From Hyphomonadaceae bacterium UBA1001 (GTDB lineage Bacteria; Pseudomonadota; Alphaproteobacteria; Caulobacterales; Aquidulcibacteraceae), in NCBI GenBank assembly GCA_002291875.1, contig DBAV01000236.1, positions 1 to 5,063 of the forward strand: a DNA stretch of 5,063 bases. The letters are read 5' to 3'. Both the position numbers and the translations under genes were made by a program. Shown one piece after another: positions 1-4,769 of this stretch. Each line of letters opens with the position of its first letter. The stretch's first letter is position 1. The notes under the pieces were generated by a model that saw only the letters and a list, made by a program, of their open reading frames with translations, was not told the DNA's origin and did not search any database.

Positions 1-52
1 TGCCTCTCTCCCACCCCTCGCTTCGCTCGAGCCTTTCAGGCCTTTTACGCCT

Positions 53-77
53 GAATTCGATCCCCCGGATCGAATTC
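53..77. repeat. Perfect 11-bp inverted repeat
   Basis: GAATTCGATCC (53-63) is the exact reverse complement of GGATCGAATTC (67-77), separated by only CCC. Just upstream, TTCAGGC (35-41) pairs with GCCTGAA (49-55), which overlaps the left arm, so two mutually exclusive hairpins are possible. No T-run follows, so it is not a textbook intrinsic terminator. It may be a bidirectional terminator-like structure, a dispersed palindromic repeat, or a protein-binding site; the sequence does not decide. Confidence 0.6.
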
Positions 78-100
78 TCGCTCCGCGACCGGCTCCAAAG

Positions 101-117
101 CCTCCCTCACCGGGAGG
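101..117. repeat. Short GC-rich inverted repeat (REP-like hairpin)
   Basis: CCTCCC (101-106) pairs with GGGAGG (112-117) around the loop TCACC. This composition resembles the short palindromic repeats scattered between genes of many high-GC proteobacteria. Dispersed copies cannot be confirmed from one window, and no T-run follows. Confidence 0.4.
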
Positions 118-198
118 GTGGTGGCGCGGCCGGGGGCGACAGGTCGAAGGCAATCGGGGACGGTGCCGCCGGAGCCCGGGCTACCAGGCCCGGCGCAA

Positions 199-220
199 CA
201 CATTAAATTTCGGCAATGTG
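199..220. promoter_or_regulatory. Candidate operator: CACATT-N10-AATGTG dyad
   Basis: CACATT (199-204) and AATGTG (215-220) form a perfect 6+6 dyad with a 10-bp spacer, so the half-site centres lie 16 bp apart. It sits in an AT-rich island about 220 bp upstream of the first gene. The geometry suits a dimeric helix-turn-helix regulator, but I recognise no specific family and chance occurrence is possible. Confidence 0.25.
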
Positions 221-341
221 GGAATAAACATCACGCCGCCGTGAACCCGATCGGGCCGAAAGAACGCCTGCATTTCCGGGCGATCGGAGGGACCGGCGCG
301 GGTGGGGGTGCGGGGCGCTCCACCCGAAAAAGAAAGCCTTG

Positions 342-357
342 CTTAACTTAGTTTAAG
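342..357. promoter_or_regulatory. AT-rich palindrome, candidate operator or promoter element
   Basis: CTTAA (342-346) and TTAAG (353-357) form a dyad around CTTAGT, inside the most AT-rich stretch of the upstream region and about 85 bp before the first start codon. This is a sensible place for promoter/operator DNA serving the operon. No standard -35/-10 pair with 16-18 bp spacing could be assigned, so the promoter call is inference from position and composition. Confidence 0.3.
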
Positions 358-430
358 GTCGGGCCCGCGCGCCCCCTCCAAGCAGACAGATGGGCGGACA
401 CCCCCTCCGGGCTCCGCCGCCATCGCAACT

Positions 431-437
431 GGAGAGG
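431..437 (+). promoter_or_regulatory. Ribosome binding site fixing the start of the first gene
   Basis: GGAGAGG lies 3-9 bases before the ATG at 441, and the protein from 441 begins with a canonical Lys-Lys signal peptide (MKKLLMMGTALAVLAA). A longer in-frame reading from the ATG at 390 would add 17 Pro/Arg-rich residues before that signal peptide and has no comparable binding site, so 441 is preferred. Confidence 0.75.
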
Positions 438-440
438 GCA

Positions 441-1337
441 ATGAAAAAACTCCTCATGATGGGAACGGCACTCGCCGTCCTCGCCGCGACCCCCGCGGCG
501 ATGGCCGACGGTGATCTGTTCGCCACTACGCTCCTGAACAAGGACATCTTCGTCACCGAGAACATTCGCTTCGAAGTCGACGTAGAACTCGATGTCGATG
601 TGAATATCGGTGCGACAAAGTTCGCGCAGTCGATCGCGCTCGCCAACCAGGTGAACGCCGGCAACAGCGCCTGCCAGAACTGCGCCGAGAAGGAAGACAT
701 CATCACCGGGTCCGGCAACAACAACACCGGCGTGATCTCGATCAACCAGGCCGCCGGCAACATGAACAACTCCGGCACCCTGATTTCGGCCGCGATCGAC
801 GCGCTGGTTCCCGGTTCGCCCCCGGGCGATGACGGCGACCCGGACAGCAATCCTGAATTCGGCTTTGCGGAAGCCAAGGCCGGTGCCGACCAGCGCAACG
901 GTCTGACCGAAGGCTTCGGCGGAGGCGAGGGTGGTTTTGGGCGTGAGAACGGTAACACCGTTGACACCGTCAACATCCTCTACCGTGACGCGATCATCGC
1001 TGCTTCGCTGAAAGACAACGAGGGTCTGGTGTATGCCAACCAGGCGACTGGCAACATGGCCAACCAGGTCAATGTGCTGTCGCTGGCCTTCTCGCTGGCG
1101 GAGAACGGCGTCGCCCTGGCCGAAGCCGATCTGGGCCAGGTCAACATCGGCAACGATGTCGAAGACGGTTCCAATTCCGAAGATGGCAACTTCGGAATCG
1201 AAAAGCTTGCGTCGGTCACCGGCTCGCTGAACGGCAACATCGGCATCTTCGGTGTGAACCAATCGGTCGGCAACATGTCGAACCAGGCCAACGTGGTTTC
1301 GGTCGCCGCCGTCGGCGCCGGCCTGCCCACATTCTGA
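441..1337 (+). CDS. Secreted Fap-like amyloid repeat protein with CxxC
   Basis: This 298-residue protein is probably a structural subunit of an extracellular functional amyloid. A Sec signal peptide spans residues 1-22 (cleavage after AMA). Next comes a strikingly alternating segment (about 44-56) of acidic and branched hydrophobic residues, then a CQNC motif (C78, C81; the only cysteines). Three imperfect motifs follow at about 93-119, 192-218 and 264-290, with consensus N-x-G-h-x-x-h-N-Q-x-x-G-N-M-x-N-Q-x-N-V-h-S. They are separated by acidic, Gly-rich linkers (for example 125-172). The Gly/Asn/Gln pattern and three-repeat layout resemble Pseudomonas FapB/FapC, which as I recall also carry CxxC, near the C-terminus. 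The second gene is a paralogue 29 bp downstream. Placement beside a C39 peptidase and a coiled-coil outer-membrane protein supports the call. Whether it is the major fibre subunit (FapC role) or the nucleator (FapB role) cannot be told. Curlin-type amyloid is the main alternative. Confidence 0.75.
   Translation: MKKLLMMGTALAVLAATPAAMADGDLFATTLLNKDIFVTENIRFEVDVELDVDVNIGATKFAQSIALANQVNAGNSACQNCAEKEDIITGSGNNNTGVISINQAAGNMNNSGTLISAAIDALVPGSPPGDDGDPDSNPEFGFAEAKAGADQRNGLTEGFGGGEGGFGRENGNTVDTVNILYRDAIIAASLKDNEGLVYANQATGNMANQVNVLSLAFSLAENGVALAEADLGQVNIGNDVEDGSNSEDGNFGIEKLASVTGSLNGNIGIFGVNQSVGNMSNQANVVSVAAVGAGLPTF
717..1310 (+). repeat. Three amyloid-type repeats in the first gene
   Basis: The protein-level repeats are encoded at about 717-797, 1014-1094 and 1230-1310. 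Cores are NTGVISINQAAGNMNN, NEGLVYANQATGNMANQ and NIGIFGVNQSVGNMSNQ. The invariant positions are G, NQ, GNM and N. Spacing between repeat starts is 99 and 72 residues, so linker length varies while the motif stays fixed, as in FapC proteins. Confidence 0.8.
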
Positions 1338-1366
1338 TCGCCTCCAGACCCTGAAGGAACTCAGTC

Positions 1367-2212
1367 ATGAAAAACCTGATCAAAGCGGGTGTCGCGATCG
1401 GTGCACTTGCACTGGCGACCGGAACCGCGACCGCTGACCACTTCCTGCTCTGGGATGTGGACAAGACCGCGAACTACAATGTCCGCTACGATGTGTTCAA
1501 GGACATCGACGTCGAAGTCGACGTCCGCCTCGACCTCGACCTCCAGTCCTCGGCCTCGGCCCAGGCGCTGGTGAACTCGCGTGTCGAACGCAATGATGTC
1601 GACAACCTTGGCGGCGAGGACGACGGTGAAACCTTTGATGGCGAAGGCACCAGCGGCCCGACCCAGCGCACCGCGCGGGTGTTTGATTCGCTGAAGGACA
1701 ATACCGGCATTGGCCAGTTCAACCAGGACGCCGGCCAGGTGTCGAACCAGGGCAACGTTGCCTCGGTCGGCCTCAACCAGGGCAACGCTTTTGCGTCTAC
1801 CCTGGCCGAAGCCTATGTGTCGCAAGAAGCGCGCGATAACGATATCCGGAACATCGAAAACGAAGTTCCCACCCGCTCGACCCCCAATCTGGTGGCCGAC
1901 ATCGGGGGTTCGCTGCTCGACAACACCGGTGTGTTCCACGTCAACCAGAACGCCGGCAGTGCCAACCAGCAGCACAACGTGCTGTCGGCGGCGGTCGGCA
2001 CCGCGGCCCTGGTGGCCCTGGCCGATGCGGGTCTCGCCCAGGCGACGACCGGCAACGAGATCACCGACATCAACACCGGCAAGCGTGACCTGCTGACCGG
2101 ATCGGTGAACGACAATGCCGGCATCGTCAACGTGAACCAGTCGACCGGCAATGTGAACAGCCAGGCGACGGTCATCAACGTGGCGACCATCAGCTCGGCG
2201 GTCGGTCTCTGA
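1367..2212 (+). CDS. Secreted Fap-like amyloid repeat protein, paralogue of the first gene
   Basis: This 281-residue protein is a second probable amyloid subunit. The start is supported by AAGGAA at 1354-1359, seven bases before the ATG. A signal peptide covers residues 1-23 (cleavage after ATA). Residues 46-60 repeat the alternating acidic/hydrophobic pattern of the first gene (IDVEVDVRLDLDL). Three repeats lie at about 111-136, 185-210 and 249-274, with cores such as NTGVFHVNQNAGSANQQ and NAGIVNVNQSTGNVNSQ. Acidic Asp/Glu/Gly linkers separate them. Matching domain order, N-terminal strand and C-terminal repeat point to an ancient tandem duplication with the first gene. It contains no cysteine, a clear difference. 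The two genes are 29 bp apart and surely co-transcribed; a strong stem-loop follows its stop. By analogy with fapB-fapC one of the pair may nucleate and the other polymerise, but assignment is inference. Confidence 0.75.
   Translation: MKNLIKAGVAIGALALATGTATADHFLLWDVDKTANYNVRYDVFKDIDVEVDVRLDLDLQSSASAQALVNSRVERNDVDNLGGEDDGETFDGEGTSGPTQRTARVFDSLKDNTGIGQFNQDAGQVSNQGNVASVGLNQGNAFASTLAEAYVSQEARDNDIRNIENEVPTRSTPNLVADIGGSLLDNTGVFHVNQNAGSANQQHNVLSAAVGTAALVALADAGLAQATTGNEITDINTGKRDLLTGSVNDNAGIVNVNQSTGNVNSQATVINVATISSAVGL
1697..2188 (+). repeat. Three amyloid-type repeats in the second gene
   Basis: The repeats are encoded at about 1697-1774, 1919-1996 and 2111-2188. Cores are NTGIGQFNQDAGQVSNQ, NTGVFHVNQNAGSANQQ and NAGIVNVNQSTGNVNSQ. 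Each is followed by a hydrophobic strand, and the first two then by an L-A-(E/D)-A-x-x-x-Q-x-x-x-x-N element. That element also occurs after the second repeat of the first gene, so the true repeating unit is longer than the core. Confidence 0.8.
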
Positions 2213-2227
2213 TCGGCTGACGGACTT

Positions 2228-2255
2228 GGGGCCCGGCACCTCGGTGTCGGGCCCC
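2228..2255 (+). terminator. Strong GC stem-loop after the two subunit genes (terminator or attenuator)
   Basis: GGGGCCCGGCACC (2228-2240) pairs with GGTGTCGGGCCCC (2243-2255), thirteen pairs with a single G-U wobble; the innermost pairs must open to form a loop. It begins 16 bases after the stop codon at 2210-2212. Only GGTTT follows directly, with TTTT a little further on (2274-2277), so termination may be partial. Its position between the presumed abundant subunits and the catalytic/export genes suits an attenuator or a 3' mRNA-stabilising hairpin. Confidence 0.6.
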
Positions 2256-2430
2256 GGTTTCGAGCCGGCGCCGTTTTCGGACACATACCCGCTTCCCCGA
2301 AGGCGGCGCCGCGCACGAATCCTGCATGCCCGCTTCCCGGTGCCCCCCTGCGGGACATCGCGAAGCCCGCCCCGGAACCTGGTACCATTCGGCAGGCCCC
2401 GAGGCGGCACCCGACACCGCCCCAGGACGG

Positions 2431-2455
2431 ACCGCCCCGCAATGACCGGGGCGGT
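2431..2455 (+). promoter_or_regulatory. Stem-loop just upstream of the third gene's ribosome binding site
   Basis: ACCGCCCCG (2431-2439) pairs perfectly with CGGGGCGGT (2447-2455) around the loop CAATGAC. It ends nine bases before AAGGAG (2465-2470), the ribosome binding site of the gene at 2480. It could be a second terminator, a processing or stability element protecting the downstream mRNA, or a protein-binding leader. The remaining 2256-2430 DNA is GC-rich and holds no gene or promoter that I can support. Confidence 0.4.
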
Positions 2456-2479
2456 TGCAACGCGAAGGAGAACAGGCCG

Positions 2480-3205
2480 ATGCGGCCAGCACTGCGCGAT
2501 ACCCGTGTCCTGACCCTCGCGGCCCTGCTGGCGGCGCTCGCGGTCCCCGGCGCCGTGGTGACGCCCGCGGCCCTGGCCCAGGTGGCCGAAACCCCGCCCG
2601 CCGCCGAACCCCAGGCCCCGCCGCGCCCGCGCAGCGCCATCGTCGGCAATGTGGTGATCGGGGCGGACGGTTCGCGCGCCGCGTCGATCTTTGACGCGGG
2701 CAATGATTTCGCGGGCATCGCCGGCATCAACCAGGAGGCTGGCAGCCTGAACAGCCAGGCCAATGCGGTGGCCCTGGCGGTCGCCACCCAAGACGGCAGC
2801 CTGGCCTTCGCCATGGTCGGCGCCCAGCCCGCCGCGATCAGCGGCAACCGCGTCACCGATGGCGGCGCCGCCCAGTCCAACAGCATGACCAATGCGTTCA
2901 ACGGCTCGTCGGGCCTGGTCCAGGTCAACCAGACCAGCGGCATGCTGAACGCCCAGACCAATATCGCGGCCATCGCGTTCGGCGGCTCGGGCGGGGCGAT
3001 CACCCTGACCGACGAGGCGCTGATGCTGGCCGCTCCGCCGCCGACCGACAACGAGGTTTCGATGGCCGAAGCCACCCGTCCGCGCACCAACGTGCTGGAG
3101 AATTCATTCTCGGACTTTTCCGGCGTGGCCCAGGTCAACCAGACGACCGGCAACCTCAACCGCGTGACCAATGTCGTCACCTTCACCGGAGCCAGCTTCC
3201 GATGA
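2480..3205 (+). CDS. Third secreted Fap-like repeat protein
   Basis: This 241-residue exported protein again bears three copies of the amyloid-type motif but is only distantly related to the two upstream subunits. The start is set by AAGGAG at 2465-2470. Residues 1-33 form a signal peptide (cleavage after ALA), followed by a Pro/Ala-rich stretch (37-51) in place of the acidic strand of the other two. Repeats lie at about 75-101, 141-167 and 211-236, with cores AGIAGINQEAGSLNSQ, SGLVQVNQTSGMLNAQ and SGVAQVNQTTGNLNRV. No cysteine is present. The last repeat runs almost to the C-terminus. Its stop overlaps the C39 peptidase start (ATGA), implying translational coupling to the machinery rather than to the subunits. 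It may be a minor fibre component, a nucleator, or a chaperone-like repeat protein (FapA, FapB or FapE role). I cannot assign which. Confidence 0.7.
   Translation: MRPALRDTRVLTLAALLAALAVPGAVVTPAALAQVAETPPAAEPQAPPRPRSAIVGNVVIGADGSRAASIFDAGNDFAGIAGINQEAGSLNSQANAVALAVATQDGSLAFAMVGAQPAAISGNRVTDGGAAQSNSMTNAFNGSSGLVQVNQTSGMLNAQTNIAAIAFGGSGGAITLTDEALMLAAPPPTDNEVSMAEATRPRTNVLENSFSDFSGVAQVNQTTGNLNRVTNVVTFTGASFR
2702..3187 (+). repeat. Three amyloid-type repeats in the third gene
   Basis: The repeats are encoded at about 2702-2782, 2900-2980 and 3110-3187. All three keep G-h-x-x-h-N-Q-x-x-G-x-L-N. Leucine replaces the Met/Val found after GN in the upstream subunits, which marks this protein as a distinct subfamily. 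Spacing between starts is 66 and 70 residues, more regular than in the other two proteins. Confidence 0.75.
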
Positions 3206-4062
3206 ATGTCCGCGCTGCCCTTGCCCGCCTCACAAGCGCCGCCCTGGCGATCACCATTGCGCTGGGCTCGGCGCCAGCCCTTGCCGCGCCGGGCAAGGGC
3301 GTGCCCGACATGCCGCGCCGCGCCGCCGCCGAACGCGCGCAGGCGGCCGAAGCGCGCCGCACCGAACCGGCCGGCGTGCGCCCGATCGCCTTCACCCGCC
3401 TGCCCGACCGGACGGTGACGGTGGCGCCGGTGCGCTCGTTCGCCGAGATGCGCTTTGATCGGGTGGTGCGCCAGGCCTATGACCTGTCCTGCGGGGCGGC
3501 GGCGCTGGCCACGCTGATGAAGTATTACTGGGGCCGCACCGGCACGGCCGAGCGCCAGATCATCGACGCGGTGATCGCCGCCGCGCCCGAGGCCGAGCGC
3601 GAGCAGATCGCGCGCGCTGGCTTTTCGATGCTGGAGCTCAAGCGCCATGCCGAGCGCGAGGGCTTTGTTGCCGGCGGCTTTCGCCTGCCCGACGTCAACC
3701 AGCTCAGCGCCCTGCGCGCGCCCGCCATCACCCTGATCAACACCCGCGGCTACAACCACTTCGTGGTGATCCGCGGTGTCGTGAACGGCCGGGTGCTGAT
3801 CGCCGATCCGGCCTTTGGCAACCGGGCCGTGCCGCTGAACCAGTTCGCCCGCGAGTGGAACGAGACGATCCTGGTGATCGTCGATCCGCGCGCACAGGGC
3901 GACGCCACCTTCATGATCGACCCCGGCCGCGAGTCGCGGGGCGACATTCTGCAGGCCTCGATGAACCGCGGCCTGCAGATGCGAGACCCCAACATCAACC
4001 TGCTGTCCGGGACCTGGACCACGCTGAACGGCGTGCAGTTCAGCTCGTTCGGCGAGTACTGA
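3202..4062 (+). CDS. fapD: Stand-alone exported C39-family cysteine peptidase (FapD-like)
   Basis: This 286-residue protein is a C39-family (bacteriocin-leader-type) cysteine peptidase without the ABC-transporter domains of the classical enzymes. Residues 1-28 look like a signal peptide (cleavage near ALA), then an Ala/Arg-rich linker to about residue 80. The peptidase domain follows. Q91 sits six residues before C97 in Q-A-Y-D-L-S-C-G-A-A-A-L, the expected oxyanion glutamine and nucleophile. H186 in Y-N-H-F-V-V-I and D202 in I-A-D-P-A-F-G complete the triad. A tail of about 60 residues ends in FGEY. In Pseudomonas, FapD is exactly such a periplasmic C39 protein and is needed for Fap export. 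The start codon overlaps the preceding stop (ATGA), with GGAG at 3188-3191. The next gene encodes a protein with a double-glycine C39 cleavage motif, its likely substrate. The family call is firm; the fapD name rests on context. Confidence 0.85.
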   Translation: MNVRAALARLTSAALAITIALGSAPALAAPGKGVPDMPRRAAAERAQAAEARRTEPAGVRPIAFTRLPDRTVTVAPVRSFAEMRFDRVVRQAYDLSCGAAALATLMKYYWGRTGTAERQIIDAVIAAAPEAEREQIARAGFSMLELKRHAEREGFVAGGFRLPDVNQLSALRAPAITLINTRGYNHFVVIRGVVNGRVLIADPAFGNRAVPLNQFAREWNETILVIVDPRAQGDATFMIDPGRESRGDILQASMNRGLQMRDPNINLLSGTWTTLNGVQFSSFGEY

Positions 4063-4099
4063 CGCCCGCAGGGCGCAAGAACCAAGGGAGGGACCACCC

Positions 4100-4606
4100 A
4101 TGGGCGGAACGACGAAGCAGGGGCGCTCGCTGCGCGGGCGCATGGTGCGCCTGCTGGGCGGGGTGGCGCTGGCGGGGGCCATGCTGGCCGGCACGGCGGC
4201 CCGGGCGGATGATTTCGACCTGATGGCGGCGGCCTTCGACACCGCCGCGATGGACACCAGCCATGTCCGCAGCATCGACGATTCCGAGATGGGCGACCTG
4301 CGCGGCGGCTTCCGCACCCTGGCCTTCGGGCTGGCGTTCTTTGTCGACGCCACGCGGGTGGATCCGAACGCCAGCGACCTGCCGCCCGGCACCGTCATCA
4401 CCCAGACCGACGGCCCCAACACGGTGCAGATCAGCGCCCAGTTCGGCGGCAGCTTCGGCTTTACCAATTCGAACGGCGTGCTGCAGCTGACGGCGGTGAA
4501 CGGCAACAACAACGTCATCAACAACACCGTCGCCATCAATATCGCGGTGCTGGACGATCCCGCCGACATCGGCACGATCTTTCCGCTGTTCGGCCCGATG
4601 AACTGA
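4100..4606 (+). CDS. Secreted protein with double-glycine motif, probable C39 substrate (FapE position)
   Basis: This 168-residue secreted protein belongs to no family I recognise by name. The start is supported by AAGGGAGG (4084-4091). An alternative ATG at 4142 (residue 15) would give a shorter, more ordinary signal peptide but lacks a binding site. The signal peptide probably ends after ARA at residue 36. Residues 59-70, IDDSEMGDLRGG, match the double-glycine leader consensus of C39 substrates: hydrophobic at -12, -7 and -4, Glu at -8, Gly-Gly at -2/-1. Cleavage after G70 would release an acidic 34-residue propeptide and leave a 98-residue product. That product is rich in short strands, Gly and Asn, including V-N-G-N-N-N-V-I-N-N-T-V near residues 133-144, which could be aggregation-prone. 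It lies 37 bp after the C39 gene, at the place of fapE. It could be a fibre cap, minor subunit or export adaptor. Confidence 0.65.
   Translation: MGGTTKQGRSLRGRMVRLLGGVALAGAMLAGTAARADDFDLMAAAFDTAAMDTSHVRSIDDSEMGDLRGGFRTLAFGLAFFVDATRVDPNASDLPPGTVITQTDGPNTVQISAQFGGSFGFTNSNGVLQLTAVNGNNNVINNTVAINIAVLDDPADIGTIFPLFGPMN
4274..4309 (+). other. Double-glycine C39 cleavage motif
   Basis: This encodes residues I59 to G70 of the upstream-described secreted protein. Against the leader consensus L-S-x-x-E-L-x-x-I-x-G-G, the key positions read I(-12), E(-8), M(-7), L(-4), G(-2), G(-1). Scanning the other five translated proteins for the same spacing gave no match: GG pairs in the repeat proteins lack the Glu and the hydrophobic -4/-7 residues. 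The motif is unusual in following a Sec signal peptide instead of lying at the N-terminus. Confidence 0.6.
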
Positions 4607-4769
4607 ACTGCACACGGTTCGCGTGATCGGGTGTGGCGTCAACCGGACGTTCGCCTTCGTGGGGTAAGAGCGTGTCGTGTCCGGACGGTTCGGGCAAGGT
4701 CGAAGGCCGGCGCGGCCATCATCCGGGGACGGATCGGGGCGCGCCAGTCCAGCGGGGATGCAAAGCGCC
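4607..4769 (+). other. Intergenic gap before the coiled-coil gene
   Basis: These 163 bases carry no gene I can support. There is an imperfect direct repeat built on CCGGACG (around 4643-4649 and 4680-4686) and short GC-rich self-complementary stretches, but no strong terminator. The gap is long enough for a separate promoter for the last gene, but none could be identified. Weak purine-rich DNA (GGGGA, 4754-4758) precedes the chosen start. Confidence 0.4.

Larger units (their letters stand above)
1..440. other. Non-coding region upstream of the amyloid-like operon
   Basis: I see no credible gene here. The open frames on both strands lack a ribosome binding site and have arginine/proline-rich low-complexity translations. 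Bases 1-120 hold several palindromes, annotated separately, which may be the end of an upstream transcription unit or a dispersed intergenic repeat. Bases 196-235 and 325-358 are clearly more AT-rich than their surroundings and are where I would expect promoter and operator sequences for the downstream genes. No convincing -35/-10 pair with correct spacing was found. Bases 360-440 would be the transcribed leader and include a weak stem (393-398 pairing with 413-418) before the ribosome binding site. Confidence 0.7.

Noticed and set aside
118..351. A 77-codon plus-strand open frame in the upstream region
   Set aside because: It has no ribosome binding site or signal, its composition is Pro/Gly/Arg-rich, and it spans the AT-rich dyads that look regulatory.
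390..440. Upstream start extending the first gene by 17 residues
   Set aside because: The extension is Pro/Arg-rich, would bury the signal peptide, and lacks a ribosome binding site, whereas 441 has GGAGAGG.
441..2212. Curli (CsgA/CsgB) subunits as an alternative identity
   Set aside because: The Asn/Gln spacing is partly curlin-like, but repeats here are separated by long variable linkers and neighbours are a C39 peptidase and a coiled-coil exported protein. No CsgE, CsgF or CsgG-like gene is present in the window.
2226..2513. A 95-codon plus-strand open frame between the second and third genes
   Set aside because: It begins inside the stem-loop after the second gene, is Pro/Arg-rich and overlaps the third gene's start; it is most likely chance.
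1361..2791. A 476-codon minus-strand open frame (and a similar one at 348-1262)
   Set aside because: These mirror the repeat proteins; their Asp/Val/Gly-rich translations are reverse-complement shadows of the coding strand.
1813..4575. A 920-codon open frame on the minus strand
   Set aside because: It is antisense to five well-supported genes. Its translation is low-complexity and shifts character at gene boundaries, as expected from GC-rich codon bias, and it shows no domain or ribosome binding site.
3202..4606. A bacteriocin or other peptide-natural-product cluster built on the C39 peptidase and GG motif
   Set aside because: The peptidase has a signal peptide and no ABC-transporter domains. 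The GG motif lies after a Sec signal in a 168-residue protein, and no modification or immunity genes are visible. The repeat-protein context fits amyloid export better.
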